From positions 930,001-994,000 of the forward strand of contig NZ_JAUYTT010000008.1 of NCBI RefSeq assembly GCF_030695035.1: a stretch of DNA of 64,000 bases. Direction: 5' to 3'. The notes beneath the pieces are model-generated. The model made no database searches. It worked only from the letters and a program-made list of their open reading frames with translations, and was not told the origin of the DNA. A program made the translations under genes and the position numbers. This DNA comes from Frigidibacter sp. Lineage in GTDB: Bacteria; Pseudomonadota; Alphaproteobacteria; Rhodobacterales; Rhodobacteraceae. Shown here piece after piece: positions 53,168 to 61,398 of the stretch (positions are counted from its first letter, which is position 1; each line of letters begins with the position of its first letter).

Positions 53168-54505
53168 TCAGGCAAACTCGAAATGTTCGAACCGCACCCG
53201 CCGCGGCGACTGGCCTTGTGCCTTTAACCCCGCAAGGATGCCGTCCTTCAGGCCCGCAGGGCCGCAGAACCACAGATCGGCCTCGCGCAGCGGGAAGGGC
53301 GCGGACTGGGTCAGCCCCTCGGCCGTCAGCCGGCCGTCGCGCGCCGAGGCCACCACCTGATAGCTGAAGCGCGGGTTGCGCGCCGCCGCGGCGGCCAGCG
53401 TTTCGACCCCGACGGCCTCCTCCGGCGTGCGGACGGCATAGACAAGGTGGATGCCCTGCCGGTCTGCCGCAGTCAGGCTCTCGGCCCAGGCCACGAAGGG
53501 GGTGATGCCGACGCCGCCCGCCAGCCAGACCTGCCGCGCGCCGCCCTTGCGAAAGTTGAAGCGGCCATAGGGCCCCTCGACCTGCACCCCCATGCCCGCG
53601 CGCAGCGCGCCCGGCAGGCGCCGCGTCCAGTCGCCCCGCGCCCGGACCCACAGGCTCAGCGAGCCGTCCGCGCGCGGGGCGCTGGCGATGGTGAAGGGAT
53701 GCGGCTCGGACAGTCCCGCCTCGGACGCGCGGACAAAGGCGAACTGTCCCGGCCGCCAGCGCATCGCGCGGCCTTTGGGCGCCAATGTCACCAGGGTGGT
53801 GTCGCCGTGCGGAGTGACCGCGCTGACGGTAAACTCCCGTCGCCGCAGGCTTGGGGCCAGGAACTCGGTATGAAGCCAGGCCACCACACCAGCGAGGCCG
53901 AAGCCATTCAGCAGCAGCGAGAGCGACGGATCGACGCCGGTGGGCAGATCGACGAAGAACTGATGGAACACGATGACGGCGAACAGCAGGCCCATGAACT
54001 GATGGCTGAACCGCCAGATCTGATAGGGGATCTCCAGCCCCACGAAGGGCAAGCGCCGGAACCAGCTGACCGCGATCAGCGCCAGCAGCGCGTTGAACGC
54101 GAGCTCGCCAACCTCGCTCGCCAGTTCACCCAGATCGGTCTCACGCACCACCCGCTCGAAGTCTGGCTCGATCTGGCTGTGCAGGATCATCAGCACCAGG
54201 GCCGAGATCCCCAGCCATTTATGCGCCCGGTACATGCGGTCGAGCCCGCCGAACAGCGGCTCCAGCAGCCGAGGGCGCGAGGCAAGGATCAGGGTCTGGG
54301 CCATGGCAACAACAGCCCCTGCCCCGACGGCGATGCCGAAGGCGGCCTCGGATCCGTAGGGCGCATAGGTGATGTAGCCGAGCACCGCCGCCCCACAGCA
54401 GATGAGTGCGACCAGAGCGGGGCCGGCCCAGATCAGCGGGCTGCCAAGGGCCGGGACGCGGGGGATGGACAGACGGCCCGGCGCAAGGGTTGCACGCTCA
54501 GTCAT
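53168..54505 (-). CDS. Ferric-reductase-like transmembrane flavocytochrome
   Basis: The 445-residue protein has six or so helices followed by an FAD/NAD(P)H reductase unit, as in ferric reductases and NADPH oxidases. Haem-binding histidines are seen in MYRAHKWLGISALVLMILHSQ and in IWRFSHQFMGLLFAVIVFHQF. The FAD motif is SEPHPFTIASAP and the nucleotide motif GGVGITPFVAW, with a C-terminal WFCGPAGLKDGI. The start at 54505 overlaps the PepSY gene stop by 8 bp. It should move electrons from cytoplasmic NAD(P)H across the membrane to a metal, oxygen or a flavoprotein. Confidence 0.93.
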   Translation of the reverse strand: MTERATLAPGRLSIPRVPALGSPLIWAGPALVALICCGAAVLGYITYAPYGSEAAFGIAVGAGAVVAMAQTLILASRPRLLEPLFGGLDRMYRAHKWLGISALVLMILHSQIEPDFERVVRETDLGELASEVGELAFNALLALIAVSWFRRLPFVGLEIPYQIWRFSHQFMGLLFAVIVFHQFFVDLPTGVDPSLSLLLNGFGLAGVVAWLHTEFLAPSLRRREFTVSAVTPHGDTTLVTLAPKGRAMRWRPGQFAFVRASEAGLSEPHPFTIASAPRADGSLSLWVRARGDWTRRLPGALRAGMGVQVEGPYGRFNFRKGGARQVWLAGGVGITPFVAWAESLTAADRQGIHLVYAVRTPEEAVGVETLAAAAARNPRFSYQVVASARDGRLTAEGLTQSAPFPLREADLWFCGPAGLKDGILAGLKAQGQSPRRVRFEHFEFA

Positions 54506-54815
54506 GGCTCGGCGTGCTCCGATCCCGGCGGCGGTGATCGTCATCCTCGTCCTCATATTCGAACTCGATCACCTCCAGCGTCGCAGGATCGACCGTCACC
54601 TCGATCCGGCGCCCGGTCGCATCGGTGCCGTCAATCTCATAGCAGCCATCGTCGATCTTGATCCGCCGCACCGACCAGCCGTTCTCCTCGGCCAGCCGCG
54701 CCACGGCATCCCGCGGCTGCCAGTCGGCCATCGGCACGAAGCAATCGTCATCCGCCAACGCGACCCCGGCCGGAAAGACCGCGAGAAAGCCGAGAATTGT
54801 CAATGTCTTCTTCAT
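54498..54815 (-). CDS. Small periplasmic PepSY-domain protein
   Basis: The start at 54815 has GGAG 9 bp ahead and a signal peptide (KKTLTILGFLAVFPAGVALA). The 105-residue protein is one PepSY domain: DAVARLAEENGWSVRRIKID and GRRIEVTVDPATLEVIE, with cysteines in DDDCF and DDGCYE that may pair. It ends in an acidic tail. Such proteins often sit beside metal- or envelope-sensing two-component systems and may modulate the kinase. It is divergent from the regulator gene at 54955 and cotranscribed with the ferric-reductase-like gene. Confidence 0.85.
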   Translation of the reverse strand: MKKTLTILGFLAVFPAGVALADDDCFVPMADWQPRDAVARLAEENGWSVRRIKIDDGCYEIDGTDATGRRIEVTVDPATLEVIEFEYEDEDDDHRRRDRSTPSHD

Positions 54816-54866
54816 CAGCCAAACTCCACGATGCGGGCCCGTTGCCACTCCCTATGCGCGGCGAAG

Positions 54867-54915
54867 CTGACGGCAGCCTGAAGCAAGGACCACGGCGCCG
54901 TCAGCCTTGCGTCAG
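54867..54915. promoter_or_regulatory. Two CTGA direct-repeat boxes in the PepSY/regulator divergent region
   Basis: CTGACGGCAGC-CTGAAGC covers 54867-54884 on the plus strand. CTGACGCAAGG-CTGAC covers 54915 to 54900 on the minus strand. Both keep an 11-bp repeat period. The first is nearly identical to the minus-strand box at 53102-53119. They are the likely binding sites of the response regulator encoded at 54955. Confidence 0.62.
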
Positions 54916-54954
54916 CCGGGCCAGTCAGGAAAGGTCAGCGAAAAGGAAACAGAC

Positions 54955-55614
54955 ATGCGCATCCTGCTGATCGAGGACGACACGGTTCTGGGCGCCGCCG
55001 TGCGCGACCAGATCGCGGGCGACGGGCAGTCGGTGGACTGGGTCACGCGGCTGGATGCGGCGGGCGATGCGATGGCGGGCGCCACCTATGACCTGCTGCT
55101 GCTGGACCTGATGCTGCCCGATGGCCGCGGCATCGGCTTCCTCAAGGCCCTGCGCGCGCGCGGCGACGTGACGCCGGTCATCATCCTCACCGCGCTCGAT
55201 CAGGTGTCGGACCGGATCGAGGGGCTGAACGCGGGCGCCGACGACTACCTTGTGAAGCCGTTCGACCTGTCGGAGCTGTCGGCCCGCATCGGATCGGTCG
55301 CCCGGCGCTACTCCGGCAATCCCAACCCGATCATCAGCCACGGCCCGCTGGACATCGACCTTGCCGCCCGCAGCATCCGCCGCGAGGGCAAGCCGGTGCA
55401 GCTGACCGCCCGCGAATGGGCGCTGTTCGAGGCCTTCCTGTCGCGCCCCGGCCAGCTTCTGTCCAAGGCGCAGCTCGAGGAAAAGCTCTACGCCTTCGAT
55501 GCCGAGGTGGAGAGCAACACCATCGAGGTGCATGTCAGCCGCCTGCGCAAGAAGCTGGGCAGCGCGGTGATCGAGACGGAACGCGGCATGGGCTACCGGC
55601 TGGGCAAACCATGA
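54955..55614 (+). CDS. OmpR-family response regulator (QseB/PmrA-like)
   Basis: The start at 54955 has AAAAGGAAA ahead. The 219-residue protein has a receiver domain with acidic pocket LLIEDD, phospho-acceptor Asp in LLLLDLMLPDGRG and Lys in VKPFDLSEL. A winged-helix output domain follows (LTAREWALFEAFLSRPGQLL; EVHVSRLRKKLG). It resembles QseB/PmrA/BqsR regulators, which bind direct repeats of about 11-bp period. It probably controls the flanking redox genes through the CTGA boxes. The stop overlaps the kinase start (ATGA). Confidence 0.95.
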   Translation: MRILLIEDDTVLGAAVRDQIAGDGQSVDWVTRLDAAGDAMAGATYDLLLLDLMLPDGRGIGFLKALRARGDVTPVIILTALDQVSDRIEGLNAGADDYLVKPFDLSELSARIGSVARRYSGNPNPIISHGPLDIDLAARSIRREGKPVQLTAREWALFEAFLSRPGQLLSKAQLEEKLYAFDAEVESNTIEVHVSRLRKKLGSAVIETERGMGYRLGKP

Positions 55615-56984
55615 CGCTGCCGCGCAGCCTGCAGGCGCGGCTGGCGCTGTCGCTGGGGGCGCTGCTGACGGTGCTGTGGATCGCCGCCGCCTCTGTCACG
55701 GCGCTGATCTTGCGCCATGAGATGGACGAGGTCTTCGACTCCGCCCTGCAGGAAACCGCGCAGCGCCTGTTACCGCTGGCGGTGGTGGATATCGTCGGGC
55801 GCGACGAGGATGGCGTGACACAGCACCTTGGCGCGATCCGCTCGCATGACGAGTTCTTCACCTATATCGTGCGCGATGCCGAGGGGCGGATCTTGCTGCA
55901 ATCCCATGCCGCCGACCCGGCGGTCTTCCCGGCCTATGACGGCCCCGGCTTTCGGCGGACCGCAACCCACCGGCTGTTCAGCGATGAGGCCGTGCAGGGA
56001 ACGGTCCGGATCACCGTCGCAGAGCCGCTGGACCACCGCGCCGATGTCGCGCGTGAGATCCAGATGGGCCTCGGCCTGCCGCTGCTGGTGGTGGTGCCGC
56101 TGGCGCTCCTGTGCATCGTGCTGGCCGTCCGCGCAAGCCTCGCCCCGCTGCGGCGCTTTCGCGGCCAGCTGGAGGCGCGCACGGCCCGCGACCTCTCGCC
56201 CGTCCCCGGCGAGGGCATTCCGTCCGAGATTGCCCCGGTTGCCGTGACCCTCAACGGGTTGCTCGCCCGGCTGAAGGCCACCTTCGAGGCGGAACGCAGC
56301 TTCGCCGCCAATGCTGCGCATGAGCTGCGCACCCCACTCGCCGGCGCCATCGCGCAGGCGCAGCGCCTGCAGACCGAAACCCGCGATCCCGCCGCCGCCG
56401 CCCGTGCGGGTGAGATCGAGGCCACGCTCAAACGGCTCACCCGGCTTTCCGAGCGCCTGATGCAGCTGGCCCGGGCCGAGGGCGGCCAGCTCCGGCTGAA
56501 CCACAGCGCCGATCTGCGCCCCATCGCGCGCATCGTGGTCGAGGATATCGCCCGCACCTGTGCGCCTGGCCGCATTGTGCTGACGCTGCCACCGGCGCCG
56601 GTGATGTCGGACCTCGACCCCGACGCCTTCGGCATCCTCTGCCGCAACCTCGTGGACAACGCCGTCCGGCACGGCGCCAAGACCGCCCCGGTCGAAGTGA
56701 CGCTGACGCCCGGCGGGCAGCTGATCGTCGCCAATGACGGGCCCGTCCTGCCCCCCGAGACCCTCACCCGCCTGACCGCCCGCTTCGAGCGCGCCGATGC
56801 CAGCACCGATGGCAGCGGCCTCGGCCTTGCCATCGTCGCCGCCATCGCAGACCGCATCGACAGCCCGCTGGTCCTGCGCTCCCCGAGACCGGGGGCGCCC
56901 TCGGGCTTCGAGGCCTCGGTAACGCTGCCGGGGGCGGATGCGGGAAAGGCCCCCGGCGTTGCGAAACCCGGGCAGCCGGGGTAA
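55611..56984 (+). CDS. Sensor histidine kinase (QseC-like)
   Basis: The 457-residue kinase has a first helix at ARLALSLGALLTVLWIAAASV and a periplasmic sensor of about 130 residues. A second helix is at GLGLPLLVVVPLALLCIVLAV, followed by a HAMP linker. The H-box is FAANAAHELRTPLAGAIAQ. Its catalytic domain has NLVDNAVRHGA (N-box) and GSGLGLAIVAAIAD (G-box). The periplasmic domain contains several acidic residues (VGRDEDGVTQHL) that could bind metal, but the signal is unknown. It is coupled to the regulator gene. Confidence 0.94.
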   Translation: MTLPRSLQARLALSLGALLTVLWIAAASVTALILRHEMDEVFDSALQETAQRLLPLAVVDIVGRDEDGVTQHLGAIRSHDEFFTYIVRDAEGRILLQSHAADPAVFPAYDGPGFRRTATHRLFSDEAVQGTVRITVAEPLDHRADVAREIQMGLGLPLLVVVPLALLCIVLAVRASLAPLRRFRGQLEARTARDLSPVPGEGIPSEIAPVAVTLNGLLARLKATFEAERSFAANAAHELRTPLAGAIAQAQRLQTETRDPAAAARAGEIEATLKRLTRLSERLMQLARAEGGQLRLNHSADLRPIARIVVEDIARTCAPGRIVLTLPPAPVMSDLDPDAFGILCRNLVDNAVRHGAKTAPVEVTLTPGGQLIVANDGPVLPPETLTRLTARFERADASTDGSGLGLAIVAAIADRIDSPLVLRSPRPGAPSGFEASVTLPGADAGKAPGVAKPGQPG

Positions 56985-57086
56985 CCAGGCCGCAGCCCCG
57001 GAGGAGTTCGACATGATCCAGCACCACCGCTAAGCACGGCCACCCCGCGGAGTGATCCGCTGACTGCACCCTGTTTCGAGGCTCTC

Positions 57087-57866
57087 ATGCACCGACTGAC
57101 TTCCAAGACCTGCGTCATCACTGGCGCGGCGCGCGGCATCGGCCAGGCCATCGCCGCCTGCTTCCATGCCGAAGGCGCCGCCGTCATCCTCACTGACATT
57201 GACGACACCACCGGGGCCGCCGCTGCCGCCGCCATCGGCTGCCGCTTCGAACGGCTCGATGTGCGCGAGGAGGCAGACTGGCAACGGCTGGCCCGCCTCG
57301 TGCCGACCGCGGACGTGGTTGTCAACAATGCCGGCGTCACCGGGTTCGAGCAGGGGATGGTGCCCCACGATCCCGAACATGCCAGCCTTGAGGATTGGCG
57401 CGCGGTCCACCGCGTGAACCTCGACGGAACCTTCCTTGGCTGCCGCTATGCCATCGGCGCGATGAAGCAGCGCGGCACCGGCTCGATCATCAACATCTCG
57501 TCGCGCTCGGGACTGGTCGGCATTCCGATGGCCGCGGCCTATGCCTCGTCCAAGGCGGCGATCCGCAATCACTCCAAGACCGTCGCGCTCTATTGCGCGC
57601 AGCAGGGCTGGAAGATCCGCTGCAACTCGATCCACCCCGCCGCCATCCTGACCCCGATCTGGGAGCCGATGCTGGGTACCGGCCCGGACCGCGCGGCGAA
57701 GATGCAGGCCTTGGTCGCCGACACGCCGCTGCAGCGGTTCGGAACGCCCCAAGAGGTCGCCGCTATCGCGCTCATGCTCGCCTCGGACGAGGCGAGCTAT
57801 GTGACAGGCACAGAGATCACCATCGACGGCGGCCTGCTCGCCGGCTCTGCCGCGACCCCCGGCTAA
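57087..57866 (+). CDS. Short-chain dehydrogenase/reductase (SDR)
   Basis: The 259-residue enzyme is a classical SDR. It has cofactor motif [12 protein letters not shown] in VVNNAGVTG, catalytic Ser in INISSRSG, the YASSKAA Tyr/Lys pair, and the C-terminal [16 protein letters not shown]. Asp in LTDIDD after the second strand suggests NAD(H) preference. The substrate is unknown. It is a single gene flanked by 102 bp and an IS fragment; no pathway partner is beside it. Confidence 0.92.
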   Translation: MHRLTSKTCVITGAARGIGQAIAACFHAEGAAVILTDIDDTTGAAAAAAIGCRFERLDVREEADWQRLARLVPTADVVVNNAGVTGFEQGMVPHDPEHASLEDWRAVHRVNLDGTFLGCRYAIGAMKQRGTGSIINISSRSGLVGIPMAAAYASSKAAIRNHSKTVALYCAQQGWKIRCNSIHPAAILTPIWEPMLGTGPDRAAKMQALVADTPLQRFGTPQEVAAIALMLASDEASYVTGTEITIDGGLLAGSAATPG

Positions 57867-57971
57867 GGGGCGGCATCGTGCATGGCGGGGCGCGACGTGG
57901 GGGCAAGTGGCGGAGGGAACGCGACTGCGGTCGAACCTTCTCTGGGCCGTAAAGCATTGATCTTAAACGAC

Positions 57972-58250
57972 TCACGCATTTGGGACGCGCTTTCGTCGTG
58001 TCTCTTCAGCAAACATCAGGCCGAACCGGTTCCACCAGAACCGTACCGTCTCGCGGCATATGTCGATGCCGCGCTCGTGCAGAAGATCTTCGACGTTGCG
58101 CAGTGAAAGGGGGAACCGTACATACATCATCACAGCCAGGCGGATGATTTCGGGCGACGTCTTGAAGTACCGAAACGGGGAAAGTTTTGTCATCCGTTCA
58201 GGCTAGGCCGCCGTCCAGACCCACGCAAGAGTTTTGCTCTGACAGTGCCC
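57972..58250 (-). mobile_element. 5' fragment of an IS6-family-like insertion sequence
   Basis: The frame 58193-57972 encodes 73 residues that match the start of IS6-family transposases: FKTSPEIIRLAVMMYVRF, SLRNVEDLLHERGIDICRETV and FWWNRFGLMF. The DDE catalytic part is missing. The left end is probably at 58250, where the minus strand reads GGCACTGTCAGAGC, similar to IS6-type terminal repeats. The element entered the 3' end of the neighbouring luciferase-like gene, whose last 19 or so codons are IS sequence. The right end was not found. Confidence 0.75.
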
Positions 58251-58972
58251 CCCAGCGCCTTGCGGACATCCGGAGCGACGCGAGTTCCCAGAATCTCGAT
58301 CGCGTTCATCAAGGATTTGTGATCGAGCCGCCCGATCGCCATCTGAATGGTAATCCGGGTAAAGCCGAAAATTTCATGATGGGCGAGGATCTTGTCGGTC
58401 AGCTCTGCGGGTCCGCCCACGAACAACGCGCCGCTGGGGCCGCTCATGGTATCAAACTGTTCACGGGTTGCCGGGGTCCATCCACGTTCTGCGCCAAGTC
58501 GGGTCATGACCTCGTTATGCGGGCCACTGTAAATATCGCGGGCGGCTTGACTGGTTTCGGCCACAAACCCATGCACATTCAGTGAGGTTTCAAGGCTGGC
58601 CGGGTCGTGCCCCGCCTTGCTGGCGGCAGCACGGTAAAGATCGAACAAAGGCGCAAACCGTACTGGTTCGCCACCTATTATGCCAAGCGCAAGGGGCAGG
58701 CCAAGTTTTCCGGCCCGCACCGCAGATTGCGGGGTGCCTCCCACGCCCAGCCAGATCGGCAGCTTGTCCTGATAGGGACGCGGATAGACGCCCTGATGAT
58801 CGACCGCAGGCAAATGTTTCGTGCGGGGCCAGCTTATGTGTTCAGCATCGTTCACCGCCATCAAGAGCTGAAGTTTTTCAGCAAAAAGACCGTCGTAATC
58901 ATCCAACGCATGACCAAACAGCGGAAAGGATTCAACCGGACATTCGCCGCACCCGCGAACCAAAATAGGCAA
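58190..58972 (-). pseudogene. Truncated luciferase-like (LLM) flavin-dependent oxidoreductase
   Basis: This 260-residue frame holds the C-terminal two-thirds of an LLM-class monooxygenase: VESFPLFGHALDDYDGLFAEKLQLL, LPIWLGVGGTPQSAVRAGKLGLPLALGIIGG, DLYRAAASKAGHD and FVGGPAELTDKILAHHE. Relatives have roughly 100 more N-terminal residues, including the first strands of the barrel, which are absent here. The 3' end runs into an IS6-like element. It is probably non-functional. The 126 bp between it and the MFS gene hold no recognisable gene. Confidence 0.78.
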
Positions 58973-59098
58973 CTTCCAAAAAGCGGACGCCCTTAGGCGC
59001 GATGTCCCGCGCGCGGGCGTGGTGCGTGCGGAGGTCCGTGACCGTCTGGCGGTGCTGCGGGCAAGACCGGCGGCTCTCGGTCTGCGATCCCTGTCCGT

Positions 59099-60337
59099 CT
59101 AGGGGTCTGGTGTTGGCGCGGCGGGCCGCTTGCGGGACACGATCAGGAACCCCGCCAGCCCCGCCATTGCCAGTGCGCCGCTGGTCCAGAAGGTGGCCGC
59201 CGGTCCGAACAGTTGCCAAAGCGCGCCCGCCAGAAGGCTGGCTAGCAACAGGGCGATGCCCGTCACCAGGTTGAACACGCCAAAGGCGGTGGCCTTCAGG
59301 TCCACCGGCGCGTGCTCGGCCACCAGCGCCGACAACAGCCCCTGCGTCAGCCCCAGATGCAGCCCCCAGAGCGCCGCGCCCGCAAAGACCGCCGACAAAG
59401 ACCCGGCGAGCGCCAGGACCGCGTCGGCGGCGATCAGCACCAAGAACCCCGACGCCAACAGCCCGGTGCGCCCGATCCGGTCCGACAGGATGCCGACCGG
59501 ATAGGCCGACGCCGCGTAGACCAGGCTCACGACCACCAGGATCAGCGGCGCCAATGCCAGCGCCAGACCCAGGTTTTCGGCGCGCAGAATCACGAAGGCC
59601 TCGGTGAACCGCGCCAATGTCATCACTCCGCCAAGCGCCACCACACCCCAGAAATGCCGTCCCAGGGCGCCCGGATTGCGCAGGCTGATCGGTGTGGGCC
59701 GTGGCGTGGCGACCGGCGCGCGCGCGGGTTCGCGCACCACCAGAACCAGAAGCAGAACCGCCAGCACACCCGGGATCGCCGCCAGCCAGAACACAGTGCG
59801 GAACTGGTCCGAGAATACCGCCATCAGCGCGATTGCCAGCAGCGGGCCGACAAAGGCCCCGACGCTGTCCAGCGATTGTCGCAGGCCAAAGGCCGCGCCC
59901 CGTTTACCGGGCGGTGCCAGTTCCCCCACCAGCGCATCGCGCGGCGCACCGCGAATGCCCTTGCCCACCCGGTCGGCAAACCGCGCGCCCAGGACGATCC
60001 CCGCCGAGGGCGCCAGCGCGAACAGCGGTTTAGAGAGGGTGGACAGCCCATAGCCCAGAGCCGCCAGCGGTTTGCGCCTGCCCCAGCGGTCGCTGATCAG
60101 GCCCGAGGCCAGCTTGGTGATGTTCGCCGTTGCTTCGCCGATACCCTCGATCAGGCCCACGGTCACGGTGCTGGCCCCCATCACAGTGACCAGAAACACC
60201 GGCAACAGCCCGTGGATCATCTCGGACGAGATATCCATCAGCATGCTGACAAAGCCGAGCGCCCAGATACTTCGCGGCAAGCCGCGAAAATTGCCCTTGT
60301 CTCGCGGCGTCGCCATCATGCTCTTTTCATCCGACAT
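59099..60337 (-). CDS. Major facilitator superfamily transporter
   Basis: The start at 60337 (MSDEKSMMATPRDKGNFRGL) was chosen over a longer basic frame. The 412-residue protein has 12 predicted helices and MFS motif A as SGLISDRWGRRKPLAALGYG. The FADRVGKGIRGAPRDALVGE loop is characteristic of a subgroup often found in alphaproteobacterial accessory regions and annotated as exporters. The second half shows YPVGILSDRIGRTGLLASGF. The substrate is unknown. It is flanked by gene fragments on both sides, suggesting it was acquired with them. Confidence 0.88.
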   Translation of the reverse strand: MSDEKSMMATPRDKGNFRGLPRSIWALGFVSMLMDISSEMIHGLLPVFLVTVMGASTVTVGLIEGIGEATANITKLASGLISDRWGRRKPLAALGYGLSTLSKPLFALAPSAGIVLGARFADRVGKGIRGAPRDALVGELAPPGKRGAAFGLRQSLDSVGAFVGPLLAIALMAVFSDQFRTVFWLAAIPGVLAVLLLVLVVREPARAPVATPRPTPISLRNPGALGRHFWGVVALGGVMTLARFTEAFVILRAENLGLALALAPLILVVVSLVYAASAYPVGILSDRIGRTGLLASGFLVLIAADAVLALAGSLSAVFAGAALWGLHLGLTQGLLSALVAEHAPVDLKATAFGVFNLVTGIALLLASLLAGALWQLFGPAATFWTSGALAMAGLAGFLIVSRKRPAAPTPDP

Positions 60338-60551
60338 TCCCCAAGTGGCCTGCCGTCTGACATCAAGGTCGCCTGATTTTGCCCGCCGGACAAACGTTTT
60401 TCGCGCCGAGCGGCGTCTGCGGTCGCGCAAACGCCTGGAGCTGGGCGGATCACGCCGCGAACCCGCAGAATCCTGGCCCGGCGGCGCCGTTTTTCAGCAT
60501 GGCGGACAGACCTGTCCTGCCGTTTTCGTTCGGTTTGGGTCCGGATCGCGG

Positions 60552-60834
60552 TCATGCGCATGACGGTGGCGCTCGCAATCGGCGGATGGCAGCGAGGATG
60601 GCGCGCACCATCGCGCCGGTGACGGCCACCTCGGCCAGCTGGAAAGTGATGGCGCGGGCGTGACGCACGACGCGGGCTCCGATCTTCCTTCTCGGCGATG
60701 CAACCCGCCTCCTCCAGCCGCTCATAGATCGCGGGGATCGCATCGGCGGCATCGGCCCGGAAGAACCGGCCCCCAAGGTCGCGGCCAGCATACCGGGCCA
60801 TGACGGGATCAAGGACATCCCGCCAGCCATTCTG
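60552..60834 (-). mobile_element. Degenerate IS1380-like transposase remnant
   Basis: One frame (about 60834-60690) reads GWRDVLDPVMARYAGRDLG then FFRADAADAIPAIYERLEEAG, the catalytic-Asp region of IS1380-type transposases. A second frame (about 60690-60552) gives the C-terminus RKIGARVVRHARAITFQLAE and AILAAIRRLRAPP. The intervening catalytic part is deleted and the frame is broken, so it is a dead copy. It abuts the truncated HxlR gene at about 60830. 60338-60551 shows nothing recognisable. Confidence 0.72.
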
Positions 60835-61176
60835 CGCCTGCTGACGGGTCCGTGGACGAGTTATATCATCTGGGTGCTGTGCGATCAGGGTCCGCAAAGG
60901 TTCGGGGCACTGAAACGTGCCGTGCCGGGGATATCGACCCGCATGCTGACGGAACGGTTGCGAATGTTGCAGGCGGCCGGGGTGATCTGGCGGGAACAGG
61001 CGGAGACTATTCCGCCTGCGGCGACCTATGGCCTGACGCCGCGCGGCAACGACCTGCACAGCGTTCTGGAGGCGCTGGGAAGTATCGCGGAACGATGGAA
61101 GGTTGAGGGGTCTTTGAAGACAATGCCTTCGGCGTTGGTTGATTGCTCCACCCGGCAAGAAAAGTTAGAGTGCTGA
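60829..61176 (+). pseudogene. 5'-truncated HxlR-family regulator
   Basis: The frame from about 60829 reads ILRLLTGPWTSYIIWVLCDQ, then RFGALKRAVPGISTRMLTER, LRMLQAAGVI and TYGLTPRGNDLHSVLEALGS, the winged-helix core of HxlR regulators. No start codon with a ribosome-binding site precedes LLTGPWT, and the upstream bases belong to the IS1380-like remnant. The N-terminal part of the first helix is thus lost. A GTG at 60874 is in frame but would remove part of the domain. The tail after RWKVEG looks unusual and may be out-of-family sequence. Confidence 0.75.
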
Positions 61177-61252
61177 CCAGCATGCTCCGGTGGCGACCTG
61201 CCGGTCGTCAGCGCACCAGGCAGCACCCGCGATGCGAGCAGGAGCCGTTCAA

Positions 61253-61387
61253 ATGACGAAACCGAGGGGCAAGGCGAGTCCGACCACTCAAGCGGAGCCG
61301 ATTGGCGCGTTTGCAAGATCGCTAGCAGAGAGTTTATTGGTGAGGTCATCTGTCGATGACTTCACGGAATCCGGCCCCAAACAGTAA
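61253..61387 (+). CDS. Possible 44-codon ORF before the HlyD gene
   Basis: ATG 61253 has AGCAGGAG 8 bp ahead. The 44-residue product (starting MTKPRGKASPTTQAEP) has no recognisable domain and may be the remnant of a larger regulator, since HlyD-ABC operons of this type are often preceded by a TetR gene. It ends 11 bp before the HlyD start. Confidence 0.3.
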   Translation: MTKPRGKASPTTQAEPIGAFARSLAESLLVRSSVDDFTESGPKQ

Positions 61388-61398
61388 TCGAGCACAAC

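Noticed and set aside
58973-59098. Short plus-strand frame ending before the MFS gene as a regulator remnant
   Set aside because: The 35 or so residues cannot be matched to a family with any confidence.
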